Of a DNA stretch of 64,000 nucleotides, positions 33,443-41,735 are shown one piece after another. Under the pieces are notes generated by a model. That model saw only the letters and a list, made by a program, of their open reading frames with translations. It was not told where the DNA came from and searched no databases. Each line of letters begins with the position of its first letter. The first letter of the stretch is position 1. Position numbers and translations under genes: made by a program. Source of the stretch: Cohnella rhizoplanae (GTDB lineage: Bacteria > Bacillota > Bacilli > Paenibacillales > Paenibacillaceae); NCBI RefSeq assembly GCF_948329515.1, contig NZ_CAOJCN010000027.1:1-64000 (forward strand), written 5' to 3'.

Positions 33443-34375
33443 TCACCATAAGCTGGTACCGCTGCGTCTGGCGACTTGGTTGACGATCATGATCAGCGCG
33501 AAGTTGATGACCGAATTGAACAAGCCGACGGCGGCGGAAAAGCTGAACTGCGAGCCGAGCAGGCCCATCTCGTAAACATACGTGGAGATAACGCTCGACG
33601 AGGAGCGGTTCAGGTCGTTCTGCATCAGGAAGATCTTCTCGAAGCCGACGTCCATGATCGACCCGAACTGGAAAATGAGCATGATGACGGCCGTCGGGAC
33701 GAGGCTCGGAACGGCGATATGGATCAGCCGCTTCATCTTGCCGGCGCCGTCGATCATCGCGGCCTCGTACAGACTCTTGTCGATGCCGGCCAAGACGGCG
33801 ATGTAGAGGACGGAGCTGAAACCCATGTTCTGCCAGATGTCGGAGAAGACGAAGATGGACTTGAACAGGCTGGGCTCGGTCATGAAGTAGATCGGGTCTC
33901 CCCCGAACAGCTTGATGACGTTGTTCACCAATCCGGTGGTAGGCGACAGGAAGGCCATCACGATGCCCACGAGTACGACGGTGGAGAGAAAATGCGGCAT
34001 AAACGCGATCGACTGCACGCTTTTCTTGAACCATTTGCCGCGGACCTCGTTGACGAGCAGCGCGAACAGGATGGGCATCGGAAAAGCGACAAGAATCTGA
34101 AAAATGCTGATGCCCAGCGTATTCTTAATGAGCGTCCAAAACTGATAATTGTCGAAGAAGCGCTCGAAGTGCTTGAACCCCGCCCACGGACTGCCCCAGA
34201 TGCCCTTGGCCGCCGAGAAATCCTTGAACGCGATCTGAATGCCGTACATCGGCAAGTACTTCAGCAGCAAAAAATAAAGTACGACTGGCAGAACCAGCAA
34301 GTATAAGTCCCAATTCTTGCGGATGGAGCGGGGCAGCAACGCTCTGGCCGCGCCTCCCTTGGTGCCTGAAGCCAT
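33443..34375 (-). CDS. ABC sugar importer permease, LplB type
   Basis: CUT1 permease of 310 residues, LplB group, with the opening NWDLYLLVLPVVLYFLLLKY and an EAA loop (YEAAMIDGAGKMKRLIHIAV). ATG 34375 has GGGAG about 8 bases upstream; the in-frame GTG 34384 lies too close to that site. It is separated by 15 bases from the next permease and by 126 bases, with a stem-loop, from the binding-protein gene. Confidence 0.92.
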   Translation of the reverse strand: MASGTKGGAARALLPRSIRKNWDLYLLVLPVVLYFLLLKYLPMYGIQIAFKDFSAAKGIWGSPWAGFKHFERFFDNYQFWTLIKNTLGISIFQILVAFPMPILFALLVNEVRGKWFKKSVQSIAFMPHFLSTVVLVGIVMAFLSPTTGLVNNVIKLFGGDPIYFMTEPSLFKSIFVFSDIWQNMGFSSVLYIAVLAGIDKSLYEAAMIDGAGKMKRLIHIAVPSLVPTAVIMLIFQFGSIMDVGFEKIFLMQNDLNRSSSSVISTYVYEMGLLGSQFSFSAAVGLFNSVINFALIMIVNQVARRSGTSLW

Positions 34376-34424
34376 AAAGAACACTCCCTCGGTGTATGGA
34401 AGCCCCGGCAGGCGGATTGCCGAA

Positions 34425-34460
34425 GCGCCGGCAGTTAAAGATGACCGTGCCTGCCGGCGC
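34425..34460 (-). terminator. Intra-operon stem-loop after binding-protein gene
   Basis: GCGCCGGCAG (34425-34434) and CTGCCGGCGC (34451-34460) form a perfect 10-bp stem with no T-run. The position, just after the binding-protein stop and before the permease, matches the stem-loop at 12300. It probably protects the upstream mRNA segment rather than terminating. Confidence 0.5.
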
Positions 34461-34501
34461 TCCGCGTCTGTACGCGCATGGTAAGATGCGCGCTTCGGCC
34501 G

Positions 34502-36151
34502 TCAGCCTGCCTGGTACCGCGCGTAGGCGGACTCGTAGATTTTCTGAAGATCGTCCAGTCCCATTTTCTTCAGCTGGGCTACGTACTTGTCGAAATCCGC
34601 GAGCGACGCCTTGCCCTGGATGAACTCGGCGGCGCGCTGGTTGACCATGCCATTGATATCCGCTTCGAGCGCCTGCTTCTGCTCCGACTCTTCGGTCGTG
34701 AAGCTGAAGGGGGACCATAGCGTCTTAGGCAGGTAGGGCTGCAGCTTCTCGGCGGCCGCCTTGGCCGCGGGCTCGGTCTCGCCGCCCTTGAAGTACGCCT
34801 CCTTGGTCAGCGTCGGCAGCGATCCGCCGGCGTACGGCACGTACTTCGATACGACCTGGTCGAAGGAAGAGCCTTCCGGAATGTTGCCGACGATCTCCGG
34901 CAGAAACTCGTAATTCCCGTCCGCGTTTTTCTGATAGGACTGGCCTTCGATCCCCAGATACATCATCCGGATGCCTTCTTCGCCGTAGAAGTGGTCGATC
35001 CAGCGCATCGACGCCTCCGGATTCTTGTTCGTCTTGCCGAGCAGGAATGCGCCGCGCGCGCCGATCGGACCTCTCGCGCTCGTATACAGGCGGTCCCCGT
35101 TCGGACCTTCGAGCGCCGTCTCGAGACCCGCGTAGTCGCTCGCGTTTTTATTGGCTCGGGCTACGATGTTGCTGAAGGAGAAGGCGCCGACCTGATTCTC
35201 TTCGTTTTTCGCCAGCACCTTTTTGCCGTCGTTCGTGAAAATCTCCTGATCGATCAGCTTTTCCGAATACAGCTTGTTCATGTAGACGAGCAGTTCCTTG
35301 TAAGCGTCGCTGGCCGGGAAGAACCGGAGTCCGCCCGAGGCGGAATCGAGATCCCAGTTGCCGTTGCCCGTGCCTTGATTGCCCAATCCGAAGGCGCCGC
35401 GCAGCACCAGAATCAGATCCTCCAGGGAATCCGCCGTCAGCGGCACCTCGTCCTGCTGTCCGTTGCCGTTGGCGTCTTGCTCGCGGAAGGCTTTGAGCAC
35501 GTCGTACAGTTCGTCGGTCGTCGTCGGGGAAGCCTTGCCCGTGCTTTTTAGCCAGCTCTGGTTCAGGAACAGCTTTTTGGTAATCTCGATACTCGGAGAT
35601 TCGGTGAGATTGGGCAGCGCGTAGATGCTTCCGTCCGCCGTGGCGATGCCTTTGCCGATGGCCTTATTCTTGTCGAGAAGCGCCTTGAAGTTGGGGGCGT
35701 ACTGGTCGATGAGATCGTTCAGCTTGAGGAAGGTGCCCTCCGGGCCGTACTTGTCGATGTCGTTGTCCGGCATCCGCGTCCGGAAGAAAATATCGGGCAA
35801 TTCATTGCTCGCGAGCGCCAGGTTTCTCTTCTCCGTCATATCGGCGGCGGTGTATTCATCCCATTCGATATGAATGCCGGTCATCTTCTCGTATTCCTGC
35901 CATACGAGGATGTCGTTCCACTCCGGCGGCTGCGCCGGGCTCAGCTGGACCATGGCGGTGAGGGTCAACGGCTCATTTACGATAGGAAATCCGGTTTTGT
36001 TCAGCTTTTCCGTGCCGGGCTGGGTTGCAGCCTGCCCGTTCGAGGAGGAGGATGCCGGAGCCGAGGCGTTTGAATCGTTGTTGCTGCTGCACCCGGCCAT
36101 GACGCTGGCCAGCAGGATTAAGGCCGTACCGATCGTTAACGACTTCTTCAA
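34502..36151 (-). CDS. ABC importer substrate-binding lipoprotein, LplA type
   Basis: Extracellular solute-binding lipoprotein of 549 residues, LplA-like. It starts at TTG 36151 with GGGGAGG 7 bases upstream and has the lipobox MAGC followed by an Asn/Ser/Ala linker. The mature region opens PIVNEPLTLTAMV, usual for this group. First gene of the third importer operon; the GntR-type regulator lies immediately upstream on the same strand and a terminator separates them. Confidence 0.92.
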   Translation of the reverse strand: MKKSLTIGTALILLASVMAGCSSNNDSNASAPASSSSNGQAATQPGTEKLNKTGFPIVNEPLTLTAMVQLSPAQPPEWNDILVWQEYEKMTGIHIEWDEYTAADMTEKRNLALASNELPDIFFRTRMPDNDIDKYGPEGTFLKLNDLIDQYAPNFKALLDKNKAIGKGIATADGSIYALPNLTESPSIEITKKLFLNQSWLKSTGKASPTTTDELYDVLKAFREQDANGNGQQDEVPLTADSLEDLILVLRGAFGLGNQGTGNGNWDLDSASGGLRFFPASDAYKELLVYMNKLYSEKLIDQEIFTNDGKKVLAKNEENQVGAFSFSNIVARANKNASDYAGLETALEGPNGDRLYTSARGPIGARGAFLLGKTNKNPEASMRWIDHFYGEEGIRMMYLGIEGQSYQKNADGNYEFLPEIVGNIPEGSSFDQVVSKYVPYAGGSLPTLTKEAYFKGGETEPAAKAAAEKLQPYLPKTLWSPFSFTTEESEQKQALEADINGMVNQRAAEFIQGKASLADFDKYVAQLKKMGLDDLQKIYESAYARYQAG

Positions 36152-36207
36152 TTGAATGCCTCCCCATATGCTTTAGCTTCATTGCGGCAGTACGAATCAT
36201 TAATTTA

Positions 36208-36219
36208 CAGAATATTCTG
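36208..36219 (-). promoter_or_regulatory. Palindrome upstream of importer operon
   Basis: CAGAATATTCTG is a perfect 12-bp palindrome flanked by AT-rich arms that partly extend the dyad, 57 bp before the binding-protein start. A second palindrome, GTCTATAGAC, lies at 36249-36258. Either could be the operator of this operon; which regulator binds is unknown. Confidence 0.35.
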
Positions 36220-36304
36220 AAATTAAATGCCTAAAGCAAGCCCTAGCCGTCTATAGACATAGCAGACCTCCCCGATCATGCGGATTCAATTCGATTTATA
36301 TAGT

Positions 36305-36341
36305 TAAAATCCGGCCGACTCGCACAGATGACCGACCGGAT
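36305..36341 (-). terminator. Rho-independent terminator of GntR gene
   Basis: On the minus strand ATCCGGTCGG pairs with TCGGCCGGAT (two G-T pairs) followed by TTTTAACT. It begins 8 bases after the GntR stop codon and separates it from the importer operon. Confidence 0.7.
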
Positions 36342-36348
36342 CTTATAC

Positions 36349-37095
36349 TCAGGACGGCATAATGTTTTTCTTCCGCAAGACTTGCTTGTACCGGTACTTG
36401 TACTTGTCGCTTCGCACATAGCTCTCGCAGTACTCGATATTGCGGTTCTGCGCCTTGGTGATGCGGGTCAGCAGCATGACGGCAGCGCCTTTCTTGAGCT
36501 GCAGCAGGCCGGCGATGTCGGCCGGGCAATTAATGGCTTCGGATTCGACTTCGGCCTCCTCGGCCATGAAGCCGGAGCAGCGGAAGATCGTGATATACAG
36601 CCCTTCCTTCTGCAGCTGCTCCTCGCCGGCCCCCTCCATCAACGCGCATGGCGTGTAAGCCCGCTCCCAGGCGAATGCCTCGTTGCCGATCAAACGCAAG
36701 CGGGTAATCTCGTATACCTGCTCCGCGGCGGATATGCCGAATACTTGCTGCTGCAAGGGGGTCGGCGCGCATGCCCTGAAGTCCAGAATTTTAAAGTCCG
36801 AAGACAGCCCTTCCTTCTCGATCTCCTGCGACAGGCTGTACGAGCTGTGAAATTCATTGACAAACTTGGGCATGGACACGAAGGTCCCCTTCCCTTGCTT
36901 GCGGACCAGGTAGCCCTCTTGAACCAGCTCCTTGAGCACTTCCCGTACCGTGATGCGGCTGACGCCGTATTCGTCGCACAGCTCCCGTTCGCTCGGAATC
37001 TGGGTGCCGGGCGCCCAGAATTTCTTATTGATCTTCTCCAGCAGCTGGCCGCGCAGCTGATATTGCAACGTTACCGGCAGATTACCGTCCAGCAA
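36349..37095 (-). CDS. GntR-family regulator, HutC/UTRA type
   Basis: A sugar-responsive repressor of about 248 residues. The N-terminal winged helix carries IPSERELCDEYGVSRITVRE, and the C-terminal UTRA ligand domain covers about 95-240. I prefer TTG 37095: GGAGG lies 8 bases upstream and the protein then opens LLDGNLPVTLQYQL, the usual family beginning. Longer in-frame starts at 37110 or 37176 lack ribosome sites. It precedes the third importer operon on the same strand, so it likely controls import and phosphoglycan cleavage genes (27161-36151) and its own promoter. Confidence 0.9.
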   Translation of the reverse strand: MLDGNLPVTLQYQLRGQLLEKINKKFWAPGTQIPSERELCDEYGVSRITVREVLKELVQEGYLVRKQGKGTFVSMPKFVNEFHSSYSLSQEIEKEGLSSDFKILDFRACAPTPLQQQVFGISAAEQVYEITRLRLIGNEAFAWERAYTPCALMEGAGEEQLQKEGLYITIFRCSGFMAEEAEVESEAINCPADIAGLLQLKKGAAVMLLTRITKAQNRNIEYCESYVRSDKYKYRYKQVLRKKNIMPS

Positions 37096-37180
37096 GATGA
37101 ATTCCTCCATTTCCACGCCGCACGCCGCGATCGTAAGCGCGGGGGTCCTATCCGTAGTGCAGACGCTCGCGCTCAACTGG

Positions 37181-37214
37181 TTATAACATTATAATATAAT
37201 AAACTGTCTGTCAA
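37181..37214 (-). promoter_or_regulatory. GntR promoter with candidate operator
   Basis: On the minus strand TTGACA (37209-37214) precedes TATAAT (37188-37193) by only 15 bp. The -10 is embedded in the palindrome TTATAACATTATAA (37181-37194), a plausible autoregulatory site. The short spacer suggests a weak or regulated promoter. Confidence 0.5.
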
Positions 37215-37315
37215 CGGCTTTAACGAAACTCATCGTCTTTTTACAAAACACTGCAATAAAAAAAACTGCGGCCGCTGTGCGGCGCAGTCCGGATAGGGAA
37301 CGGCGGCGAATACGC

Positions 37316-38344
37316 TCAAGCTCCTGCTCTCTCCTCCAGCGCGAACCGGAACATCTGCTCGAACAGGAGGAAGTGACAGTCAAGAATCTCGTCAGGAGTG
37401 AAGCGGAGTCCCGGCCCGTCGATACCCATATTCGACTCGTAAGTCATACTGAGGCCCCCGCTCACGTGATGGACGGCCGTGGTCAGGTTGAAGGACGGAT
37501 ACGGATAAGTCTCCCCGTCCTGCGTCACCTGGTCGACCATGCCGAACGGCAGCCCCCGCTGCCGGTGCGCCTCCTCCATCCGAAGGTTGAACGCCTGCTG
37601 CTTGCGCTTGACGTCGACCGGCAGATAAGGGATCCACGGGAAATGCACCGCCGTGTCCGCCCCTCCGTGCAGCGACATATGGAAGTCGACCGCCTCGCGG
37701 TCCGCCAGTCCGAGCAGCGCCGACGACTCCTTCGCCATCGGGGAGAAAAAGTTGTCGTGCATAAAGTTGACGCCGTCGTCGTTAAAGTAGGAGCCCAGGA
37801 AGCCCGAAGCTTCCTTGATCGGATGGACCGCCTTGCAGTCGGGCCACCGGCAGAGAGTGCCGTCCTTCCATGCCCCCTGCATGAAGTAGACGAACTTCTC
37901 GTAAGGCACGCCGATCAGCGAATCGACCGGCAGTCGCGCCCGGCCGTCGGGATTCATGCAGGGGATGAGCAGCAGCCTGAACCGGCTCGCGTTTTCATAG
38001 ATATAGTCGTAGCGGCGCCCCCGGTAATCCTCGCCGGTCTCGAGCAGCCGGATCAGGTTCATGACGCCGGCGATGCCTTCGAGCTCGCCGCCGTGCACGC
38101 CGCCTACGATCAAGAGAACCGGCTTCGCATCTTCGCCTTTGTCCGCGTACTTGGACGGATCGCGCGCGCCGCATGCCGAGCTGTAGTTGGCTTGCCGGCC
38201 GAAGTCTTCCTTATCGCCGTACTCGGCCAGATAAACGCTGCGTCCGCCCGCCGACTCGGTCAGGACGCTGGCCTTGCCCAGGGACAGATTCGCCATCGCA
38301 TGCTCGATGTCCGCCAGCTTGCTTTTCCAGAACGATGCTTCCAA
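37316..38344 (-). CDS. M14-family zinc carboxypeptidase
   Basis: A 342-residue metallopeptidase of the M14/succinylglutamate-desuccinylase-like group, with no signal peptide. Zinc ligands are His84 and Glu87 in HGGELEG and probably His226 in SLHGG; NPDGR (131-135) is the substrate-binding Arg segment. It starts at TTG 38344, supported by GGAGGA 8 bases upstream. Possible roles are trimming of peptides or of cell-wall peptide stems. It is on the same strand as the GntR gene, but a 220-bp gap holds the GntR promoter. The 166 bp upstream to 38510 show nothing I can name. Confidence 0.85.
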   Translation of the reverse strand: MEASFWKSKLADIEHAMANLSLGKASVLTESAGGRSVYLAEYGDKEDFGRQANYSSACGARDPSKYADKGEDAKPVLLIVGGVHGGELEGIAGVMNLIRLLETGEDYRGRRYDYIYENASRFRLLLIPCMNPDGRARLPVDSLIGVPYEKFVYFMQGAWKDGTLCRWPDCKAVHPIKEASGFLGSYFNDDGVNFMHDNFFSPMAKESSALLGLADREAVDFHMSLHGGADTAVHFPWIPYLPVDVKRKQQAFNLRMEEAHRQRGLPFGMVDQVTQDGETYPYPSFNLTTAVHHVSGGLSMTYESNMGIDGPGLRFTPDEILDCHFLLFEQMFRFALEERAGA

Positions 38345-38510
38345 GATCGATTCCTCCTGCGACCGTATCGTAAGCGCTGTATGGTCACCTGTATTATGAC
38401 GGCGCCTGTCCGCGGGCGCTATCCCTTTTCCGCTGAGTTTTTGAACATTTCTGCGAATCTGCCGCGATGTCAGAACTTCAGAGACGTTCAGCGTAATCGC
38501 GTTATAGCGC

Positions 38511-39695
38511 CTAAGACGCCAGTTCGGCCGACGCCCGCGCGTTCGTCAGCCGCTTCGCCGGCTTCAAGCCCGCGGCGACCAGCAGCAGCAGGAACCCGCC
38601 TCCGATGCTCCATAATACGACCGCATTGGACGAAGCAGCGTCCAGGCCGCCGAAGTACATGACCTCGCGGAGACCTCCTGCGGCGAACCGCAACGGCGTC
38701 CAAGCGTAGATCCAGTCATGGGCGGTCTGCGACAGAAACTCGGGCGCCATGTTGAGCATCGGCATCGAGAAGAACATCAGCAGGACGAGGATCGCCATCG
38801 CCGGCATCCCGGCCCAGTTGAGCAGGGCGGACTGAATCATATAGAAGGTCGCGCCGGCCAGCCACAGGAACAGCCACGTCTGCGATGCTTGGGCCAGTTC
38901 CATCCCGTACCAGGCGGAGGCGGTCCATACGAGGAAGGCCGCAGCGAGCCCTACGAATACGACCCCCGCGACGGGCTGCCATGCGGTCGCGGACAGCCTG
39001 CGCGAGCCCGCCTTCACCGCGCCGCCGCCCGCGAAGAACAGGAGCAGCGCCGTCACCAGGCTGCCCATCCACATGATCTGCGTGAGCAGACCCGGCGCGT
39101 TGCCCGTCGCATTGTTCGCGCCGACCGCGTGCGCGGTCTCTTCTTGCACGGCGAAGGGCGTGAGCAGCGCCTCAGCCGCGGCAACCGGCACTTGCTGCGT
39201 CTGGGCGCCGATGCGCGCTAGCATGGTCCGCGACAGCTCCGCGCCGGCGAGCTTCATCGCCTGCCCTAGGCCCTGCTTAACGACCGTGGCGGCTTGCGCG
39301 TTCAAGCCTTCGTTCGCGACAATCGTCACGGTCGCCGGCCGAGGCGCCGCGCTCGCGAGCGAAGCGACGCCCGCGCTGAGATCCGCCGGCACGATCAGCG
39401 CGCCGTAGAAGCGCCTGTCGTCCAGGCCCTCGCGCGCCTCCGCCTCGGAGCCGACGATCGTCCAGGCGATCGGCAGCTGCGCGGCGGACGTCAGCTTTTC
39501 CTTCAGCATTTCCCCGACCGCGAGCGATTCGCCGCCCGGCAGCGCTGCCGGGCGGTCGAGCACGACCAGCGCGACCGGCACCTCCTTGGGTTTTGCGCCG
39601 AGCACGGACCCCATCATCGCGGCCCCGAATAGGATCAGCACGATCAGTACGATCGCCGCGCCGAGCCAGAAGATTTTTTGTTTGAATATCGCCAT
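38511..39695 (-). CDS. YhgE/DUF3533-type membrane protein
   Basis: An integral membrane protein of about 394 residues related to the YhgE/Pip and ABC-2-like permease group. One N-terminal helix (about 10-30) is followed by a large extracytoplasmic region (40-205) and five or six C-terminal helices. Members are linked to export of hydrophobic or toxic compounds and to phage or secretion functions. ATG 39695 with GGGGAG 11 bases upstream is preferred over GTG 39707. It is divergent from a TetR-type regulator, the usual arrangement for an inducible efflux-like protein. Confidence 0.8.
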   Translation of the reverse strand: MAIFKQKIFWLGAAIVLIVLILFGAAMMGSVLGAKPKEVPVALVVLDRPAALPGGESLAVGEMLKEKLTSAAQLPIAWTIVGSEAEAREGLDDRRFYGALIVPADLSAGVASLASAAPRPATVTIVANEGLNAQAATVVKQGLGQAMKLAGAELSRTMLARIGAQTQQVPVAAAEALLTPFAVQEETAHAVGANNATGNAPGLLTQIMWMGSLVTALLLFFAGGGAVKAGSRRLSATAWQPVAGVVFVGLAAAFLVWTASAWYGMELAQASQTWLFLWLAGATFYMIQSALLNWAGMPAMAILVLLMFFSMPMLNMAPEFLSQTAHDWIYAWTPLRFAAGGLREVMYFGGLDAASSNAVVLWSIGGGFLLLLVAAGLKPAKRLTNARASAELAS

Positions 39696-39720
39696 GCCAC
39701 TATCCACTCCCCTGTCCCAA

Positions 39721-39764
39721 TATAATGAACACCATGTTGAATAATGTTCACGTTGTTCATTATA
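39721..39764. promoter_or_regulatory. TetR operator in divergent promoter region
   Basis: TATAATGAACA (39721-39731) and TGTTCATTATA (39754-39764) form a perfect 11-bp inverted repeat, with further TGTTSA segments between them. The outer arms contain TATAAT-like -10 sequences for both directions, so binding would block both genes. A further TGTTCATTA at 39808 and TGTTCA at 39838 may be extra half-sites. Confidence 0.65.
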
Positions 39765-39873
39765 ATATCGTTATCGCGGAGTTCAATCGTCAATGTGCGG
39801 CCGCGGTGTTCATTAATGATCAGATGGACGGACGTATGTTCAGCAACGCCACTATAGAGCGGGAGAAATGACG

Positions 39874-40491
39874 ATGACGGAAAAATTGGACAGGCGTAAA
39901 GCTCGGACCCGGCAATTGCTGCATGACGCGCTGATGGCGCTGTTGGCGGAAAAAAACGCGGAGGCGATCACGGTCACGGACGTGACCGAGCGCGCGGATA
40001 TCAACCGGGGCACCTTCTATCTGCACTACCGGGACGTGGGGGACATGCTGCAGCAGCTGAAGGACGGCGTTTACGACGGCGTGCGCGCCTGCGTCGAGCG
40101 GCTCGACATCGCGGATGCGATGCGTTACATCGACCTTGAGGAGCCTTATCCGGTCAGCGTCGCCATATTTGAAGAGATCGCCCGCCACGGCGAGTTTCTT
40201 CGCATCATGCTGGGCCCGCAGGGCGATCTTTCCTTCGCCATACGGCTGCGGGAGCTTTTCTCCTCGCGCGTCCATGCCAAGCTGCAGCTGTTATCGCCCG
40301 ACGACACCGCCATCCCGACCGACTACCTCGTCTCCTACATCGCCTCCGCCAACTTCGGGCTCGTCCTGCATTGGCTGGGCACCGGCCGGGCGCTCTCGCC
40401 CGAGCGGATGTCCAGGATCATGGTGAACCTCATGAATTACGGACCGCTCGTCTCGAGCGGAATCCGGAAGGCGCCGGGGCGGGAGGGCTAG
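39874..40491 (+). CDS. TetR/AcrR-family regulator
   Basis: A repressor of about 205 residues. The N-terminal HTH is VTDVTERADINRGTFYLHY (about 35-55) followed by a C-terminal TetR_C-like helical domain. ATG 39874 lies 7 bases after GGGAGA; ATG 39868 is possible but only 1-2 bases from that site. It is divergent from the membrane protein at 38511-39695 and likely represses it and itself. The inducing ligand is unknown. Confidence 0.9.
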   Translation: MTEKLDRRKARTRQLLHDALMALLAEKNAEAITVTDVTERADINRGTFYLHYRDVGDMLQQLKDGVYDGVRACVERLDIADAMRYIDLEEPYPVSVAIFEEIARHGEFLRIMLGPQGDLSFAIRLRELFSSRVHAKLQLLSPDDTAIPTDYLVSYIASANFGLVLHWLGTGRALSPERMSRIMVNLMNYGPLVSSGIRKAPGREG

Positions 40492-40593
40492 GATGGGATG
40501 GACGGCGGGCGAGCGGCGGGCGAAACGGGAGAGCGGCGGGCTCCGGGATAAATAGACCATTTAGTTGGTGGGAGAACGCCCTCGTGGACAGTA

Positions 40594-40800
40594 TAGCGAT
40601 GTGACACATTCTTATTTGTCCGGGAACGCGCCTTCGTGGCGAAATAGCGATGTGACACATTCTTATTTGTCCGGGAGTGCGTCGTCGTGGCGGGATAGCG
40701 ATGTGACACATTCTTATTTGTCCCGGAGTGCGCCGTTGTGGCGGAATAGCGATGTGACACATTCTTATTTGTCCGGGAGTACGTCGTCGTGGCGGGATAC
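40594..40800. repeat. 51-bp tandem repeat array, four copies
   Basis: Units start at 40594, 40645, 40696 and 40747 with an exact 51-bp period and a broken fifth beginning at 40798. The core TAGCGATGTGACACATTC followed by TTATTTGTCC is invariant or nearly so; the GC-rich half varies. Because 51 is a multiple of three, open frames with 17-residue repeats appear on both strands, but none has a convincing start, ribosome site or codon usage. The rest of 40492-40593 shows nothing else. Confidence 0.9.
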
Positions 40801-40845
40801 ATTTCCTGCGGGGCGGTACGCGACACGGCGACGGAGCGAAGAACG

Positions 40846-40879
40846 CAAAAAAGAACGGTCAAATACGCTTGACCGTTCT
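40846..40879 (-). terminator. Rho-independent terminator overlapping GNAT stop
   Basis: AGAACGGTCAA pairs perfectly with TTGACCGTTCT over 11 bp, followed on the minus strand by TTTTTTG. The TGA of the acetyltransferase gene (40859-40861) lies inside the hairpin. Confidence 0.93.
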
Positions 40880-41734
40880 CCATAACACTTCTTTTTGGAC
40901 GCCCGGACGGGAGACACGGCGATGCAGGAAACGGACCATGTCTTCGTTGCGCGCCTCTACGAATAAAAGCCACTCCGAAAATGCGGAATCGCGGACCAAG
41001 CGCCGCCCCATCTCGGCCGCCAACGCGATGCCGCGTCCCATACGCTGATGTCGGCGGCGTACGAACATTGTTTTGAACAGCATGGTACGGGCGTCGAACG
41101 GTTCGAGGATCATCCAGCCCACAACTTCACCGTCGGCACGTAAAATAAGGCTGCGCTCTTTGTCGATCAGTTCTTCGTCGGCAAAAGGCGAGAAGTCGGG
41201 CGGATACCAGACGCCCTCTCCTCGCTGTATCTCCTCGTACTCCTGCCTCGTCAGCGTCGTGAAGGGGGCTACGTCGAACGTGTCCGGCAGCCGCAGCTTA
41301 TGAACCCACGGCAGCTCCGGATGAAGCCCCGTCGAGCCGCCCCAAATATGGATGCCGGGCCGCGGTTCATTAAATCCGCAAGCCCTCAAAAAAGCAGCCT
41401 CGGGCGTGCCGGGCTCGGTACCGCCCAGGAACTCCGCTCCAATGACGCGGATTCCCGTTTGCAGCAGTACGGCCTCGATCTCTTCGAGCAACATGCGTCC
41501 CAGTCCGTGGCGGCGCTCCGGCTCCGCCACGGTCAACGCAAGCAGGCCGGCCGTCTCGGTCCCCTCCCGCCGCTCTGCGATCGCCAGTCCGACCGGCCGG
41601 CCTTCTCTATAAGCTCCCAGCGTCAGGAACGACGTCGGCAGCCGCTGCAAGGCGTGGCGCAATTCAGGCGAAACCAAGCTTGCAAAGACGCCGGGCAGCA
41701 CGTCCCGAATCGCCGCAATCTCCAAAGGCTTCAT
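40859..41734 (-). CDS. GNAT-family acetyltransferase, tandem domain
   Basis: A protein of about 291 residues with two GNAT folds. The first (about 5-150) has the acetyl-CoA segment PERRHGLGRMLLEEIE; the second (about 175-285) has VRRRHQRMGRGIALAAEMGR. The substrate is unknown. ATG 41734 begins one base after the stop of the upstream SLH-protein gene and has no Shine-Dalgarno of its own, so translation is probably coupled. It would then belong to the SARP-like regulon through the promoter at 44918-44961. Confidence 0.88.
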   Translation of the reverse strand: MKPLEIAAIRDVLPGVFASLVSPELRHALQRLPTSFLTLGAYREGRPVGLAIAERREGTETAGLLALTVAEPERRHGLGRMLLEEIEAVLLQTGIRVIGAEFLGGTEPGTPEAAFLRACGFNEPRPGIHIWGGSTGLHPELPWVHKLRLPDTFDVAPFTTLTRQEYEEIQRGEGVWYPPDFSPFADEELIDKERSLILRADGEVVGWMILEPFDARTMLFKTMFVRRRHQRMGRGIALAAEMGRRLVRDSAFSEWLLFVEARNEDMVRFLHRRVSRPGVQKEVLWRTVKRI

Positions 41735-41735
41735 C

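Noticed and set aside
40565..40885. Small proteins with 17-residue repeats encoded by the 51-bp array on both strands
   Set aside because: The frames stay open only because 51 is divisible by three; there is no ribosome site, and the plus-strand frame runs into the terminator of the GNAT gene.
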